Shown in pieces: positions 34,461-45,865 of a DNA stretch of 62,000 bases. The stretch is from Gnetum montanum. Its lineage: Eukaryota > Streptophyta > Gnetopsida > Gnetales > Gnetaceae. The notes under the pieces are model-generated. The model did not search any database, was not told the origin of the DNA, and worked only from the letters and a program-made list of their open reading frames with translations. The stretch is from the NCBI GenBank assembly GCA_015680685.1, contig MNCI01002748.1, positions 5,854-67,853 of the forward strand. The letters are read 5' to 3'. The number at the start of each line of letters is the position of its first letter. The first letter of the stretch is position 1. Made by a program: the position numbers and the translations under genes.

Positions 34461-34630
34461 AAGGGGTGTGCTTTGAATTCTGATGTTTGTTTGTTTTATT
34501 TTTTTTTCAATGGGAACCACACCATGTAAAGACCCATGCATTTTCGCATGCATTTGGCCAAGGGGTGTGCTTTGAATCCTCATATTTTTTTCTCTTCTTT
34601 TTTTTTCGATGAGGACGACACCATGCAAGG
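34461..34630. repeat. Duplicated spacer module (B)
   Basis: Copies at 34461-34530 and 34561-34630 each start AAGGGGTGTGCTTTGAAT (second copy AGGGGTGTGCTTTGAAT). They pass through a T-rich tract and end in ACCACACCATG or ACGACACCATG. Confidence 0.7.
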
Positions 34631-35072
34631 CCAAACTACCAAGGAACTTCTGATTAGGAGAAAACTTGGAGTGGTAAGAAATCCATAAGGATACTTTCAC
34701 AAACCAGGGAATAGAAAAAGTATGAAGAATGCTGCATTCCCCTTGAAGCCACACCCTATGCAAACCATTAGGTCCTCCTCAAGGCTGGGAACTACACAAG
34801 TTACAAATTAATTAAAGTGTTTTTAATTGAAAGGGATTTGCATGTTTCCAAAAGAAGGAAAACCATGGAGTGGATGAATGGGTGGATGACGTGGACTCAC
34901 TGCCTATTTTTATGAAATGAAAGTATACTGCACTTCCTAGAACAACAATGTGAGGGGGGGAGCTAGATATAACAAGTGGACCATATTACACAACCCATCG
35001 CAATGAGAAACAACCGCACTAGTGCATCTGATGACAATAAGATGACTTATTAGTGAAACAACTGGAAATTAA

Positions 35073-35090
35073 GCACACACACACACACAT
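35073..35090. repeat. CA microsatellite
   Basis: About eight CA dinucleotides inside the spacer of element B. Confidence 0.9.
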
Positions 35091-35319
35091 GTAAAAATAA
35101 ACAACCAAAAAGAGAGGTAAATAAAGAAAGAAAAACTAAGCAAGAATGGGCAAACATACGAATGACGTTGTAAAACAAAAAAAAGTTTCAAAAACAGTGA
35201 GGAGTTGAGTAGAGTAGGTTAGCATGGGTGATGATCTCCCCCACAACTAAGATAGAAAGAGGAAACCCGAAAAATTGAATGAGGTTGTCCCTGTGATGAT
35301 ATGGTAGTAACACTGGGTT

Positions 35320-36480
35320 GGTGGAGTTCATAGAAAATTTTTAATTATTGCCTATTGACTAACTGTGTTTTTGTGGGATCCTCAAGTTTGTGTATAAGCA
35401 AGGCCTCAAATGGGAAGGTTTCAGAAATAATATAAGGCCCCTCCCATAGTGTTTGAAACTTAGTACATTACGGTACATGTGTGGGGTTTTAGTAGAGTAC
35501 CTTATCTCCACATTGAAATGTTACCTTCCAAATCCTAAGATCATGACGTTTTTGATTATAGGCCTTGTGTATCTCATTTGATGACAAGGCTTCTAGTCGA
35601 TTCTCATCTAGCACATTCAAGTTGATAAGTTGTTCTTGTTGTGCTGGTGATAGGTCAAGACCTAAGTCACTAGTCATGGATAGTGTTCGGAGTTCTGTCT
35701 AGACTGGAAGTTTCGATAGTTTCCCATACACTAACTTGTAAGGAGAGTAACCTATAGGAAGTTTCCATGTGGAGCGATAGGCCTAGAGGGCATCGTTAAG
35801 CTTTGTGCTCCAATCTCTCCTATATTTGCTAATGGTCCTGGTGAGGATTTTGGTAATCTCCCTATTGGTGACCTTGGCTTGCTCGTTGGCTTGGGGGTGA
35901 TAAGGTGTTGTAAATTTATGGTTGACCCCCAAATGTTGCATGAGTTTATGAAAAGTGGTACCTATGAAATGAGTTCCATTATCTGAGATGAGTGCACATG
36001 GCACTCCAAACCTATTCACAATTTGTTGTTGGATAAACCATGTGGCCGTGTTTGAGGAATAGTCGGTGATGGCTGCCACCTCAGCCCACTTAGTGTAGTA
36101 GTCTACAGTGACAATGATGTATGCCTTCCCATTGGACATGGGTGTGATGGGACCCATGAAATCGATGCCCCAAATATCAAAGGGTTCTAGTGGCTAGATC
36201 CACTGTTGAGGTCCCTCCATTTGTGCGGTCATCCCACCATCTCTCTGACATCGTTCATAGGAGCAACCCAACCATTGTGCATCTCTAAAGAGTGTAGGCC
36301 AGTAATATCCTGCAAGCAGGATCTTAATGGCCATGTGTTGTCTAGCATAGTGGCCCCCACAAGGGCCCTCATGAGCATCTTGAAGGACGTGAAGTATATC
36401 TTCATTAGGGACGCACCATCGAACCAAGCCGTCTGCACACACCTTATAAAGGTGTCTGTTGATTTCCATGAAGTGCTTGG
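35320..36480 (-). pseudogene. pol: Integrase of element B
   Basis: The zinc-binding part shows EGPCGGHYARQHMAIKILL and AGYYWPTLFRDAQ. The core has FMGPITPMSNGKAYIIVTVD with the first Asp of GIDFMGP, LISDNGTHFIGTTFHKL with the second, and YHPQANEQAKVTNREI. In the last block the usual G-Q-x-E is EQAK, so the catalytic Glu is Lys. ISKYRRDWSTKLNDAL follows, then YKLVYGKLSKLPV and a C-terminal region ending near 35320. The 124-codon open piece is 35783-36157. The copy is inactive by the Glu change and by stops. Confidence 0.85.
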
Positions 36481-37949
36481 CCTTGTGGAGAAACTGTTGT
36501 TTCTATCGATGATCCCACTCCTTTGGTAATTCTTAGGTTGTGAGATAGGTGAGGATGTGGCCAAACCAAGGTGATTCTTTGGGCATCTATGTATCGATTG
36601 CTCCAACGAAGAGGAGTTCATTTGGAAATTGGTTGGAGAGTCACTCCTTCTCTTCTACATTATCCCATCGCAACTGAGATAAGTAGTCAGCAACCACATT
36701 CTCAGTTCCCTTCCTGTCTACCATAGTAAGGTCAAATTCCTGAAGGATTATAAGCATTGTATGATACGAGGGCTCATTGTTGGTTTGTTCATCAAGAATC
36801 GGATGGCACTGTGGTCAATGTGTATGAACACCTTGTACCCGAGCACATAGTATTAGAATTTCTCCAAGGCGAACACCACCACCATTAATTTCTTTTCGGC
36901 GGTGGTGTAGTTAAGCTGAGCACCCACAATGTTGTGCCTTGCACAGTGGATATAATATGGGCATCTTTGGTCATCCAACTTTGTAAGCATGGCTCCCAAT
37001 GCATAGTTAGATGCATCCATCATGATATGAAAAGGTTTAGACCAGTCGGGTGCCTGTAGAATTGGAGTTTCTATGAGTTTTTGTTTAAGAGTTTAGAATG
37101 TAGATTCACATTCCCTAGTCCGGATAAATGGAACGTCTTTCTTTGTGAGTTCCACCAATAGCTTGGCGATCTTCGAGAAATTCTCAATGAAGCATTGGTA
37201 GTAACCAGTGTGGCCAAGGAATGATCGGACATCTTTTACAGTGCTTGGTTGACTGGTGATTCCTTGGATGGTCCTAATTTATTCAAGGTCTACACTAATC
37301 CCTACTTGTGAAATGCAATGCCCCAGAACAATGCCCTCTTGGACCATTAAGTGGCTCTTTTGCTAGTTAAGTCGTAGATTAGTTTCCACACATCTTTTCA
37401 GAACTTGCTCAAGGCGATCCAAGGCTTGTTCAAACATTGCTCCATAGGTAGAAAAGTCATCCATAAAGATTTCTACCCCATTGCCTATTTGTTTCTGAAA
37501 GATGCTAAGGACAAGGCATTGGAAAGTTGCAGGCACATTACACAAGCCAAAGGGCATCTTCTTCTATGTGAAAGTCCCCTAGGGACTTGTAAATGTTGTT
37601 TTGGCTTGGTCTTTAGGTGCAATTTAGATTTGGTTATAGCCACTATATCCATTTAAAAAGCTATAGTAACAATGCCCCATAATGGTATCCAACACTTGGT
37701 CCACAAATGGGAGTGGAAAGTGATCCTTAAAGGTAGCCATGTTTAGTAGTCAGAATCTATACAGATCCTCCATTTGCCATCCTTCTTTGGCACAATAATG
37801 AGTGGGCTAACCCATTTTCTATTTGTAATAGAATAGATGAACCCTGCTTTTAGCAACTACTCAATTTCATCCTTGACTACTTACTTCAGTTTGGGGTTCA
37901 ACCGCCTTTGTGGTTGTCATCGTGGCTTCATGGAGGGGTCGATATAAAT
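36481..37949 (-). pseudogene. pol: Reverse transcriptase and RNase H of element B
   Basis: From high to low coordinate: WVSPLIIVPKKDGKW near 37790, MPFGLCNVPATFQCL and VEIFMDDFSTYGAMF (37363-37557, both Asp residues present), LMVQEGIVLGHCIS near 37330, and DVRSFLGHTGYYQCFIENF near 37200. RNase H follows with HIMMDASNYALGAML near 37020 and an altered NYTTAEKKLMVVV, where the usual EKE is EKK. AIRFLMNKP lies near 36790. Frameshifts separate the pieces. Confidence 0.8.
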
Positions 37950-39019
37950 CTAATGTTGGCATACCCTAGGATCAACTCCTATTAATTCAAGGTATGACCA
38001 CGCAAAAGCGGCCTCCCATTTTTTCACCATCTTAAGCAATTTCTCCTTCTGTTTAGGAGCAAGAGTGGCATTGATAATTACCGACTTGCCATTCTGTAAA
38101 AATGCATATTCCAAATTGGTCAATAAGGATTTGAGTTCCAGAGGCTTCTTTTTAAAACTTTTAGGGATTTTTAGCTTTCCCCAATCATCATTGTCATCAA
38201 CAGTGGAGACTTGTTGATGGACCCTTTCCAAATCATCCCTGCTCTCTATGTAGGCACATATAAGCCCCTCAGATGGTTCCATGCATAAAGTGCTACTATT
38301 AGAGTCAGCGGTCAACCACTGGGTGCCTTCTTGATTCATGGTTGCTACGTATAGGCATCATTGAACTAATGATTCTTTGGCACATCGACTACAGGCTTAC
38401 ATAGATGTCCTCTTAGTGGACCACAGTTACTGCACACAGTTGCACCTAGAGTCACTGTACACGATGCATGGAACACTCTTCTTCTCAATATTTCTAAAAG
38501 AATTTTCTTTTGAAATTTCAAGGAAAAGATCTTGAAGTCCTAATCGTGCATCCACCATGCTAAGCCAGTCTCTTCCCATTATGATTGGAAAATTTCCCTT
38601 ACAATTCTCAACACGAATGACCAAGAAATCTATAGGATAGGACCACCCACAAATAGTGGTCACAATATCTTCTACCAATCCTAAGGGAATAGTAATCAAT
38701 TGGTCTACCAGCCCGAGTTGAATTTTTCTTTTCTTCAACGGGGGCAGGTTCCAAGTCTTGTACATGTCATGTGAAATCAAGTTAATGCCTGACCCCAAAT
38801 CCAAAAGAGCTTTACATGGCTCATTTCTTACCACTTGAAGATAGATGAGGGGACTTCCCAGATCAATCAATTTTTGAGAAAGATGGCCTACCTTTATCCA
38901 ATCTATCACAGCGTGTGTGAGCATGACGGTTGATACCTTAGGAGGTGTTTGGTTTGAAGGTTGCTCGAAGGTTTGGATGGTGGAGGCGATTGGAGGTTCA
39001 TAGGAATTAGCCATAGGTG
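37950..39019 (-). pseudogene. pol: Protease and connecting region of element B
   Basis: The 195-codon piece 38427-39014 contains CKALLDLGSGINLISHDMYK. A D-L-G active site instead of D-S/T-G is a known Athila feature. It continues with GWSYPIDFLVIRVENCKG and NFPIIMGRDWLSMVDARLG. The following 129-codon frame (37950-38339) is the linker to the RT with NATLAPKQKEKLLKMVKKWE. Two short breaks separate these pieces. Confidence 0.8.
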
Positions 39020-41417
39020 TGTGTGAGGGTATGTTTGGGTTATTAGGCTAGAAAAAGGGATGTTTCCATGGTGTCACTTCTAGTCCACTTGACTGAGAAG
39101 CCGGTTCTAAGTTGATAGCCCTCATAGCATTACGTTGTTGTGGCTGTGGTGGTATTTCTCCCTACATAGGTGGGGCAGGAGGTAGCTAAGTGGGGGATTG
39201 ATGCATAGGGATGGCAGGAGAAGGTAATGGAGGATAGTAGAGATGTGAGTTCTCCTCCCTAGGTGATGGAGACTATGTTCGAAAGTATTCCGAGGGGTAG
39301 TAATGGTTTTGAAATGTTGCATGACTAGAAGAGTCTCACAGGGAGACTGGTTGTTGAACATAGTACCCATAAGGATCTAGCTACTGGTAAGGGTACTACT
39401 GTCTTGGAGGTGGCATCCCCCACGATTATGGATGCTGCCATTGTTGAAAATATTCATAAGGTTGCGATGGTGCTCCACTTAGATAATAACCTTGTTGTTG
39501 GTGGAACTACCTGGGATTACCTTGTGGGTAAGGCAATCTTTGGGGTGTTTGCCTCTTTGCCAAGCAAGGATTCAATGCATACATCCCAAACTCTTGTAGA
39601 TGCAACACTACCAGACAACACCCCTTAGGATGTTCATATTGGCATATGTCACACCCATCATCATCTTCTGTATTAGAGTCTGCAACTTGTTCTACTATAG
39701 TAACTTTGCCCTTACGTTTATGGTAGACACGTTTAGGTTCCCTTCTCCTATGTCAGTCACGATCATTACTTTGCTCTTTGGACTCATTTGTGATTTTCAA
39801 AACACTTTGAAATTTTTCGTCCAAAAAGTCCCACATCTTGTCAACCTTTGTCGATATTTTAGAAGTAAATTTGTGTAGGGTCAAGGTTTTACGGTTCACC
39901 ACTACATCCAGTGGTGATTCTTCCTCATCTTCACAAAATCGGACTTCCCTCTTCTAGATGGAAGGGTCTTGATTATACTCTTCTGCACTTTCCTTTTTTC
40001 TTAGTTCCCCCTCTTCTTTAGCCACCTTCTCAATTGAGCACTGCAATTGATGAGCCCTTAGCTCTGATAGTCATACTTGAGCGTAAACACCAAGGGTCTT
40101 TCTAGTTTCAAAGCAGAGCCCATCTATGATATGGTGAAGCTATTCCTGCTAAGAATAGCCATGACTAGGACATCGATGTAACAATGAGTGGTATCTGCTC
40201 ATGGCTGCATCTAAGGGTTCATGACCACCTTGTTTCCACCCTTGGATCTGTCATCTCAAGTTAGCCACTTTGGAATAGGTTTGATACTTATCATTGAAAA
40301 TTTCCAGCATCGTACTCCATCTCCTAATTGATTCCGGCTCTAAAGACCGGTACCAGCTTTTCGCTTCTTTAACAAGTGTGTGGGGGAATAGCTTAAGTTT
40401 CTACCAATCATTATCTATGTTTTGCAGGGTGCAAGCGTCATGAAATGCTTGCAAGTGAGTTTGTGGATCACAATTATATCCCCCTTTAAATTTGGGGATG
40501 TTATTCATGTCAATGGGCTTGATCTAACTATCTTTTAAGTGCCTACTGGGTATTTGAACTGCCTCGGCTACATTAAGCATACTTCGAGTAGCCAACAGTG
40601 GTTCATCCAACTCATAATCCTATTGATGGCCACGATATCTATGACGATTTCGGCTGCCTCTCCTTTCTTGATGATGAGACTCACGTGATTGGTCACACAT
40701 TTCCTCACATCAATCCCTTTGGCCCTTGCAATTACCATCACCCTGATCCTTTCTACCATGGTTGCGATTGGAATCCGAACTGAGTGAGGATAAAGTGGAG
40801 TGAGAAGATGGAGAAGAGGGAGGGAAACCGCCACCATCTTAGTGTCAATCTCCTCCTCTACTCTGATGATGGCCTCGATCCTCATGTCCATCCTTGCCTT
40901 TACCACGATCTTTCTTGCATGACCCCCCATCATCATGGGGCTTCTGATCACTTGATTGCCTGCTTTGAATGATGGACTAAATGATCTAGTGCATCGGAGG
41001 AGGTTCAATTGAATGGGAATCGTGAAAGATAGGTTCCTCATTGTCATGCAGTTCTTGCAAGAATAAAGGATTACTGAACTATTTCCCCTTCATGTGTTCA
41101 TGATGTTCCACCTGTTGCCAGTCCCGTACACGTTGTGCCTCAGTTAGACGATAGTCCCGATAGTCATGATCCTTCATTACGTATTCCACACCACAGTCTT
41201 GAATGCCTAGTCTAGTAAGATTTTGAAGTAGCATTCCAGGAACCGATCGGTTAGGAGGTAATATGATGTTATCCTCCATGTCCCATCAACGCAGATCCTC
41301 ATCCTGATGTAGGATAAAGGTGAAGTTGGGGACATACTCATTCAAATGTGTGTATACCACCCGACATTCCTGCGGCACCGGTGGGTTGGATCCATCTTGC
41401 CTATGAGAAGAAGACAT
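39020..41417 (-). pseudogene. gag: Gag of element B
   Basis: The start is the ATG at 41417 (MSSSHRQDGSNPP), 147 nt from the primer site. CRVVYTHLNEYVPNFTFILH precedes the 66-codon open piece 41079-41279. A His/Arg/Gly-rich stretch lies at about 40600-41000. The capsid-like block includes DPQTHLQAFHDACTLQN near 40460 and AKSWYRSLEPESI near 40350. A zinc knuckle CDICQYEHPKGC lies near 39630-39660, with all ligands present. A Pro/Tyr/Gln-rich tail leads to the protease. Stops and shifts interrupt it. Confidence 0.75.
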
Positions 41418-41563
41418 TCTGGATGTTAGATAATCTACTAAACTGGTGTGCCTTATTCTTTACTTAAACAGCTTAGCATGTGTAGATTTCACTATCCTGG
41501 GTCTGTTCCAACGAAGTGAATGATAATCTTGCTAAGACTAGATAGCGCATATAAGACTAATAG

Positions 41564-41581
41564 TCCTCGACAATGGCGCCA
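41564..41581 (-). other. Primer-binding site of B, tRNA-Asp type
   Basis: The minus strand reads TGGCGCCATTGTCGAGGA, with three transitions relative to the plant tRNA-Asp complement TGGCGCCGTTGCCGGGGA. One base separates it from the LTR. Confidence 0.8.
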
Positions 41582-41582
41582 A

Positions 41583-42463
41583 TGATGAGTAGTGAGGTAC
41601 CCCTACGCCCAACCATACAAATCACGGGCATTCACATGTGACTCGATCAAATTCTGTAGACTATAAGCACTTGCATACACCAAACTCTAACTAGCAAAAT
41701 CGTATGTTAGAACAGTCGTTGTCTTCCCAACCTTACTTGTGATGTTCTAATGTGATGGTTAAGTGAGATTGAGGCAAATGATTTTTATTGGTTTTCTTTT
41801 TATCTTCTAACATCTAATTCTTGAAATGTAAGAAATGAAATGTTGTGTAATCTATAATTGTTCTACTCTATCTCTTAACTCTCCCTAGCATAAGGAACCG
41901 ATCCCATCTTCCATGCACATCTTGAGCATCCCCTAACCACTGCTGGATTACTAGGCATTAAGCGTCACTGGGTTGCCAAGTGTTGGGTTTATGTTCGAGA
42001 TGGTCGTACTTATGGTTCTTACAAAATATAAAAGAGCAATAATGGTAAAGTGATAACAATGAAGACTTAAAAAATTATTAAAGTGTTGGAATATTAAACT
42101 ATTTAAATGCTTAAATAATTAAATCCAAATGCTACAAGGAATGCTTAAAAATCTCGTCTTTATTGCCGGTCACGCCAATGGGCTTAGGTACATTAGTGCT
42201 CAAATAAAGAGTCGTACACCTTTCTCACACCTGCTGCGAGCACTTGGAAAATATTCTAACTCTTACGGGAACAAACTGCAAGAGTTTTGTTAGGACTACT
42301 CAAAAATATGCCTAAGTGCAGTAGGTGACCATTTATTGATAGCTAAAGACAGAATCTACGTAAATGAGGCCTAGTCGATGCATGGATGGATGCGTCAACG
42401 CGACCGCGTCGACGGGGCTCCGTTGACGCGGCCCAGTCGACGCATTGACTAAATACTTCATCA
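41583..42463 (-). repeat. 5' LTR of element B
   Basis: It pairs with 29180-30074. It begins TGATGAGTAGTGAGG and ends ATACTTCATCA on the plus strand. The TATA box is degraded (TTTATTGATAGC near 42331). Confidence 0.9.
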
Positions 42464-42959
42464 CCATCTATGCCATTTGAATCATGACATTGCAAAGATC
42501 ATTTTTCATTTTGGCGCATGCTATATGTTTGAGGAAAATTAATATTACTTTATTAGATACTAATATTTTATTAATTGTAATTTTTTAAAATTTGATTATT
42601 TAATTTGGTAAACTTCAAACAAGTGTCATTAGGATTGTTATTTTGCATACTATTTATTAGAATAAATAGTTAAATTTTTCAACCTCTCCATTTTCATGGT
42701 TATGCTAATATCTATTTGTCTTTAAATGAATTTTATATAATTATATATGCAAGTAATAAGAAATTTTGTTGTATTGTGTTGCTCTATTGATTTTACACTT
42801 CTAATTGATAAATTTTATTTATTTTATAGCTTCCTTCTAAATTAGTAAATCAAGGCTAAATCTAGATCCCTAGGATTTTGTAACATTTCTATTAATTATT
42901 TATATGATTTTATAGATAATTAATAGGGATGTTACACAAATGTTTTCAAAGTAGAGGTG
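42464..42959. other. AT-rich right flank of B, no feature
   Basis: No coding frame. The first five bases (CCATC) do not match the left flank of B. Confidence 0.4.
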
Positions 42960-45190
42960 AGCTGGGCAACATTGAAGCTAGTATAGCTAAAGGATGATCA
43001 GACAGTGGTTAGAGTAACTTCATGGCCTACAAGGAAGTAAAGGTAGGTAAGTGGAAACCAAAGATGGAGAAAGTTAGCAAAGATCCAACTATGCAACACA
43101 TGTACCATAGGCTATATGAGGTTGACACTAGGTGAAAGAGCTAAGACAAAGGAGAAGCTTAAAGTCTACGAGTCATTGTGAAGAAAGTTAAAAAGGTTAG
43201 TTTCAAAGTAGGATATATTACCTAAGGATTGCATAGTGGCAAGGGGGATCACATTGAAATTGTCAAGAATGATATATGATGTAGCATCAACAATGCGAAG
43301 CAAGACCTCCTCCTTAAAGATAGTCCTACCATTATTAGTCAATGGGACATGAACCATCATGAGGTGAATTTGGTTCCAAGAGGTAGAAATGAACATTTGT
43401 TCTATATAGAAGTTATGAAGGTGAATTAAGGAACACCAACAAAGGCCCAAGCTGGAATAATGCTTATTCATGTAGCTAGTAAAGTGGAGTCATTGTCAAG
43501 GTAGGTAATGTAGGGAACTTCATCATTTGGTTTTTTGCATGCATAAAATATGATTTTTATTAGTAGAAGTAAAATCAAGTATCTATTATGGTTAGCAAGG
43601 GCCATTGAGCCTCCCACATTCCATGAGGCAACATTCATTACAAGAGATCAAGGTTCGCGTAGTTGTGTAGTACACCATTTGGCATTGTTTGGCTTGGGAT
43701 TTCTTGTTGTTATCCAAAATTTGACATGATGACTAGAGCTAGTAGAGGCAAAATCTCAAGGATTTGATGAATATGGCATATTCTATGACCTTGGTTCATA
43801 GGAGTGTTTCTTGCTAGACTCACAAATTTTAATGTCCATGATGGTAGTCTTAGAAGTGGGCGTAGTAAGTGCAATGTCCATGGGAATGAAGTTTGTGAGC
43901 AATCCATCCCCTATGAGGCATGAAGTATGAGGTGTGTTTGTTGGTAGTGAAGCAATGTTAGACCCTAGGGATGCATGTGGGTTGGTATGAGAGGGAGGGT
44001 GGACAAGATTGCTCAAGAGAGAAAGGTTTTGGGTTTGGGCATGATTCAAGAGGATGGGGGGAAGGGGCCAAGCAGGGATGCGGAAGGCAGGGAGGTTAGT
44101 AGTGTTGTATGGCAGTGAGGAATGAGGATGGGAGCTATGAATTATATGAGTGGGTGGGGATAATTAAGGGTGATGAATTGGAAGAGTTGTGTGACATTGA
44201 GGGAGAGGAAAAGGTTGTTAGCAAGGTAGAAGATGTGGCTATGGTGGATGGAGCTATGGTCAATGAGTTACATGGTGTCGAAGTTGATGTTTTTTGTTGA
44301 CAAGTTTGGGGACGATTGTTAGCAGTAGCCTCAAGACACTACTTGGCAATGTGACTTTGTTGTAGCTAAATTCAGTAGTTGTTTAGAAAATTTTCAAATT
44401 CAATGAGTTGCTAATTAACACCAAAAGGGCCATCAAGATAGATCTTCAAGTGGAGGTTAGTTGTGAGTGGCATGTATATGCACTACTTGGCATCAATCAA
44501 TTGAGTTTTATTAGTGATGGCATTGTCAAAGGCAATGACCTTGCCAAACTCAAAGTAATAGCAAAGATTTCATGAACCCTGAACTCAATGGAGAATCCTT
44601 GAAGATTAATGTAGGTATTGGTGAGTGTTGTTGTGCCCATTCCCAAGCTTAGGGATCCATTTTTCCAATATAGTAGCTAATTATCAAACAATTGTGGATC
44701 CATGAAGAGCAACTCATTCATCACACTATTTGAATCAAAGGAAAAGAGGGTCCTATTACCTTTGAAGGGGGTGATTATTATGCCAATTGTGTGTGGGCCC
44801 ATTGGCATTTAAGAGATGAGACATGAATGATGAAGGTGTTGATAAGGATGTGTTAGTGTCATTGTGTTTGATGCTTAATAATGTCTAATGGTGAGCTTGT
44901 CAATTGAGGGTTCTTTGTAAAAGTGAGGACTAGGGTGGAAAACTGTGTCCTTTGGGGACACATGGGGCATTGAGGCATGGGAAGCCACCCTAGAGACTAT
45001 TGAACAAATGACTAGTACAATGGTTGAGCAAATCAATAGTTGACAAGCTAAAATCTCATTGAGGGAAGGTGGCATCCTGTGGGAAATCAAGGTTTGGAGA
45101 GTAGAGGAAGTAGAGGTAGTAGCGAACATGAGAGTGAGGAGGGGTGAACTAACAAAAGTTGACCAATGAAGAATGCAAGCCCACAAAATA
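42960..45190 (-). pseudogene. LINE remnant: DUF4283-like ORF and endonuclease
   Basis: The minus strand can be read from about 45186. Near 44700-44800 TLFSFDSNSVMNELLFMDPQ and WKNGSLSLGMG, then FSIEFRVHEIF near 44590, have the order of the DUF4283-type domain of plant LINE first ORFs. Near 43585-43640 VMNVASWNVGG matches the start of the LINE endonuclease. The 101-codon frame 43166-43471 has MVHVPLTNNGRTIFKEE and NFNVI, equivalents of the NVYGP and GDFN motifs (first Asp lost). The reverse transcriptase that should follow is missing. Identification is by motif order only. Confidence 0.5.
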
Positions 45191-45664
45191 ATTTTAGTAT
45201 CAGTGTTGTTATTGTAATACTTGGACTTATGATATCATTTTGACCTAATGCTTAATATGATTTTGCTTTGGCTTTCAAATGTTTTTAAAAGAAAATCACC
45301 TTGGCAGTAAAACTTTAAAAGAGGAAGGTCATGCGTTACTAAGACATGCTGCAAAGTCTCCCATCGCAACACTGCTACAAGCCGTTTAACACGTAGAAGT
45401 CGTAGCAGCTGCGGAAGAGAGACGCCACTACCAGACAAGAAAGTCTTACATGCTTACAATGTGTCCAAACGAACTTTCTTATTTTCTTTCGAACTTACCC
45501 ACCTTCTGCAACTCTCCCTCCATCTTTGCAATCGGAGGTCTAGTATCCGTTTCTAAATTTTCGATGTGAGGGCATTCTTTGGAGAACGAAACAGCTAGTG
45601 CATTATAGGGATCTCGTTGAAGCATCTTTTTGCTGGCCTGTGATTTGGCTTTGGAACATAAGGC
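45191..45664 (+). promoter_or_regulatory. 5' flank and probable 5' UTR of the exon-array gene
   Basis: CG content rises from about 45330 (GCTGCGGAAGAGAGACGCC), as expected near a plant promoter. No clear TATA box is seen. A minimal start-stop upstream ORF (ATGTGA) lies at 45564-45569, 96 bp before the main start. If transcribed, it could lower translation. Confidence 0.35.
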
Positions 45665-45865
45665 ATGGGCAAGAACAAGAAGAAGAAGCAGAATGCCAAT
45701 ACTAACACCAACGCGATCCAGAAACAAACAGACGATGCTGTTTCTGTTTCGTCCGTGTCGTCCGTCAAAGATATGCAAAATGACATGGCCAATGCCGAGC
45801 TCTTGCTGCCCGCAGAGACCGACGGAGCTCTACAGGCCAACGCTAAATGCGAAAACGGAATACAT
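45665..45865 (+). CDS. Exon 1: start and lysine/serine-rich N-terminus
   Basis: The ATG begins MGKNKKKKQNANTNTN, followed by DDAVSVSSVSSVKD and a mixed acidic segment ending CENGIH. The donor is CAT|GTGAGG. The 67 codons end in phase 0, matching the acceptor of every later exon. The basic start could be a nuclear or nucleolar signal or simply disordered. The reverse-strand frames over this stretch are shadows. Confidence 0.7.

Larger units (their letters stand above)
33176..35319 (-). other. Noncoding spacer of B between integrase and third ORF
   Basis: No coding frame. It is colinear with 11177-13399 of A and holds, in minus order, the duplicated module (34461-34630), the conserved inverted repeat (33952-34004), the promoter-like module (33586-33710) and a run of 24 C (33420-33443). 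Confidence 0.6.
29180..42463 (-). mobile_element. Athila-like Ty3 LTR retrotransposon B, full length, decayed
   Basis: This 13,284-bp element has the same architecture as A. The LTRs are 895 and 881 bp with TGATGA/TCATCA ends, and the primer site at 41564-41581 is of tRNA-Asp type. Gag, protease, RT, RNase H, integrase, spacer, third ORF and a GTGGGGGTG tract follow on the minus strand. Frames are longer than in A (up to 195 codons) and the LTRs appear more alike than those of A, so B is probably younger. The flanking pentamers differ (AATAA on the left, CCATC on the right), so no target duplication supports a simple insertion. Confidence 0.88.

Noticed and set aside
45479-45840. Minus-strand frames of 81-99 codons over exon 1 and its upstream region
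   Set aside because: They are antisense to exon 1, show no domain, and the plus strand has the start, donor and in-phase downstream exons.
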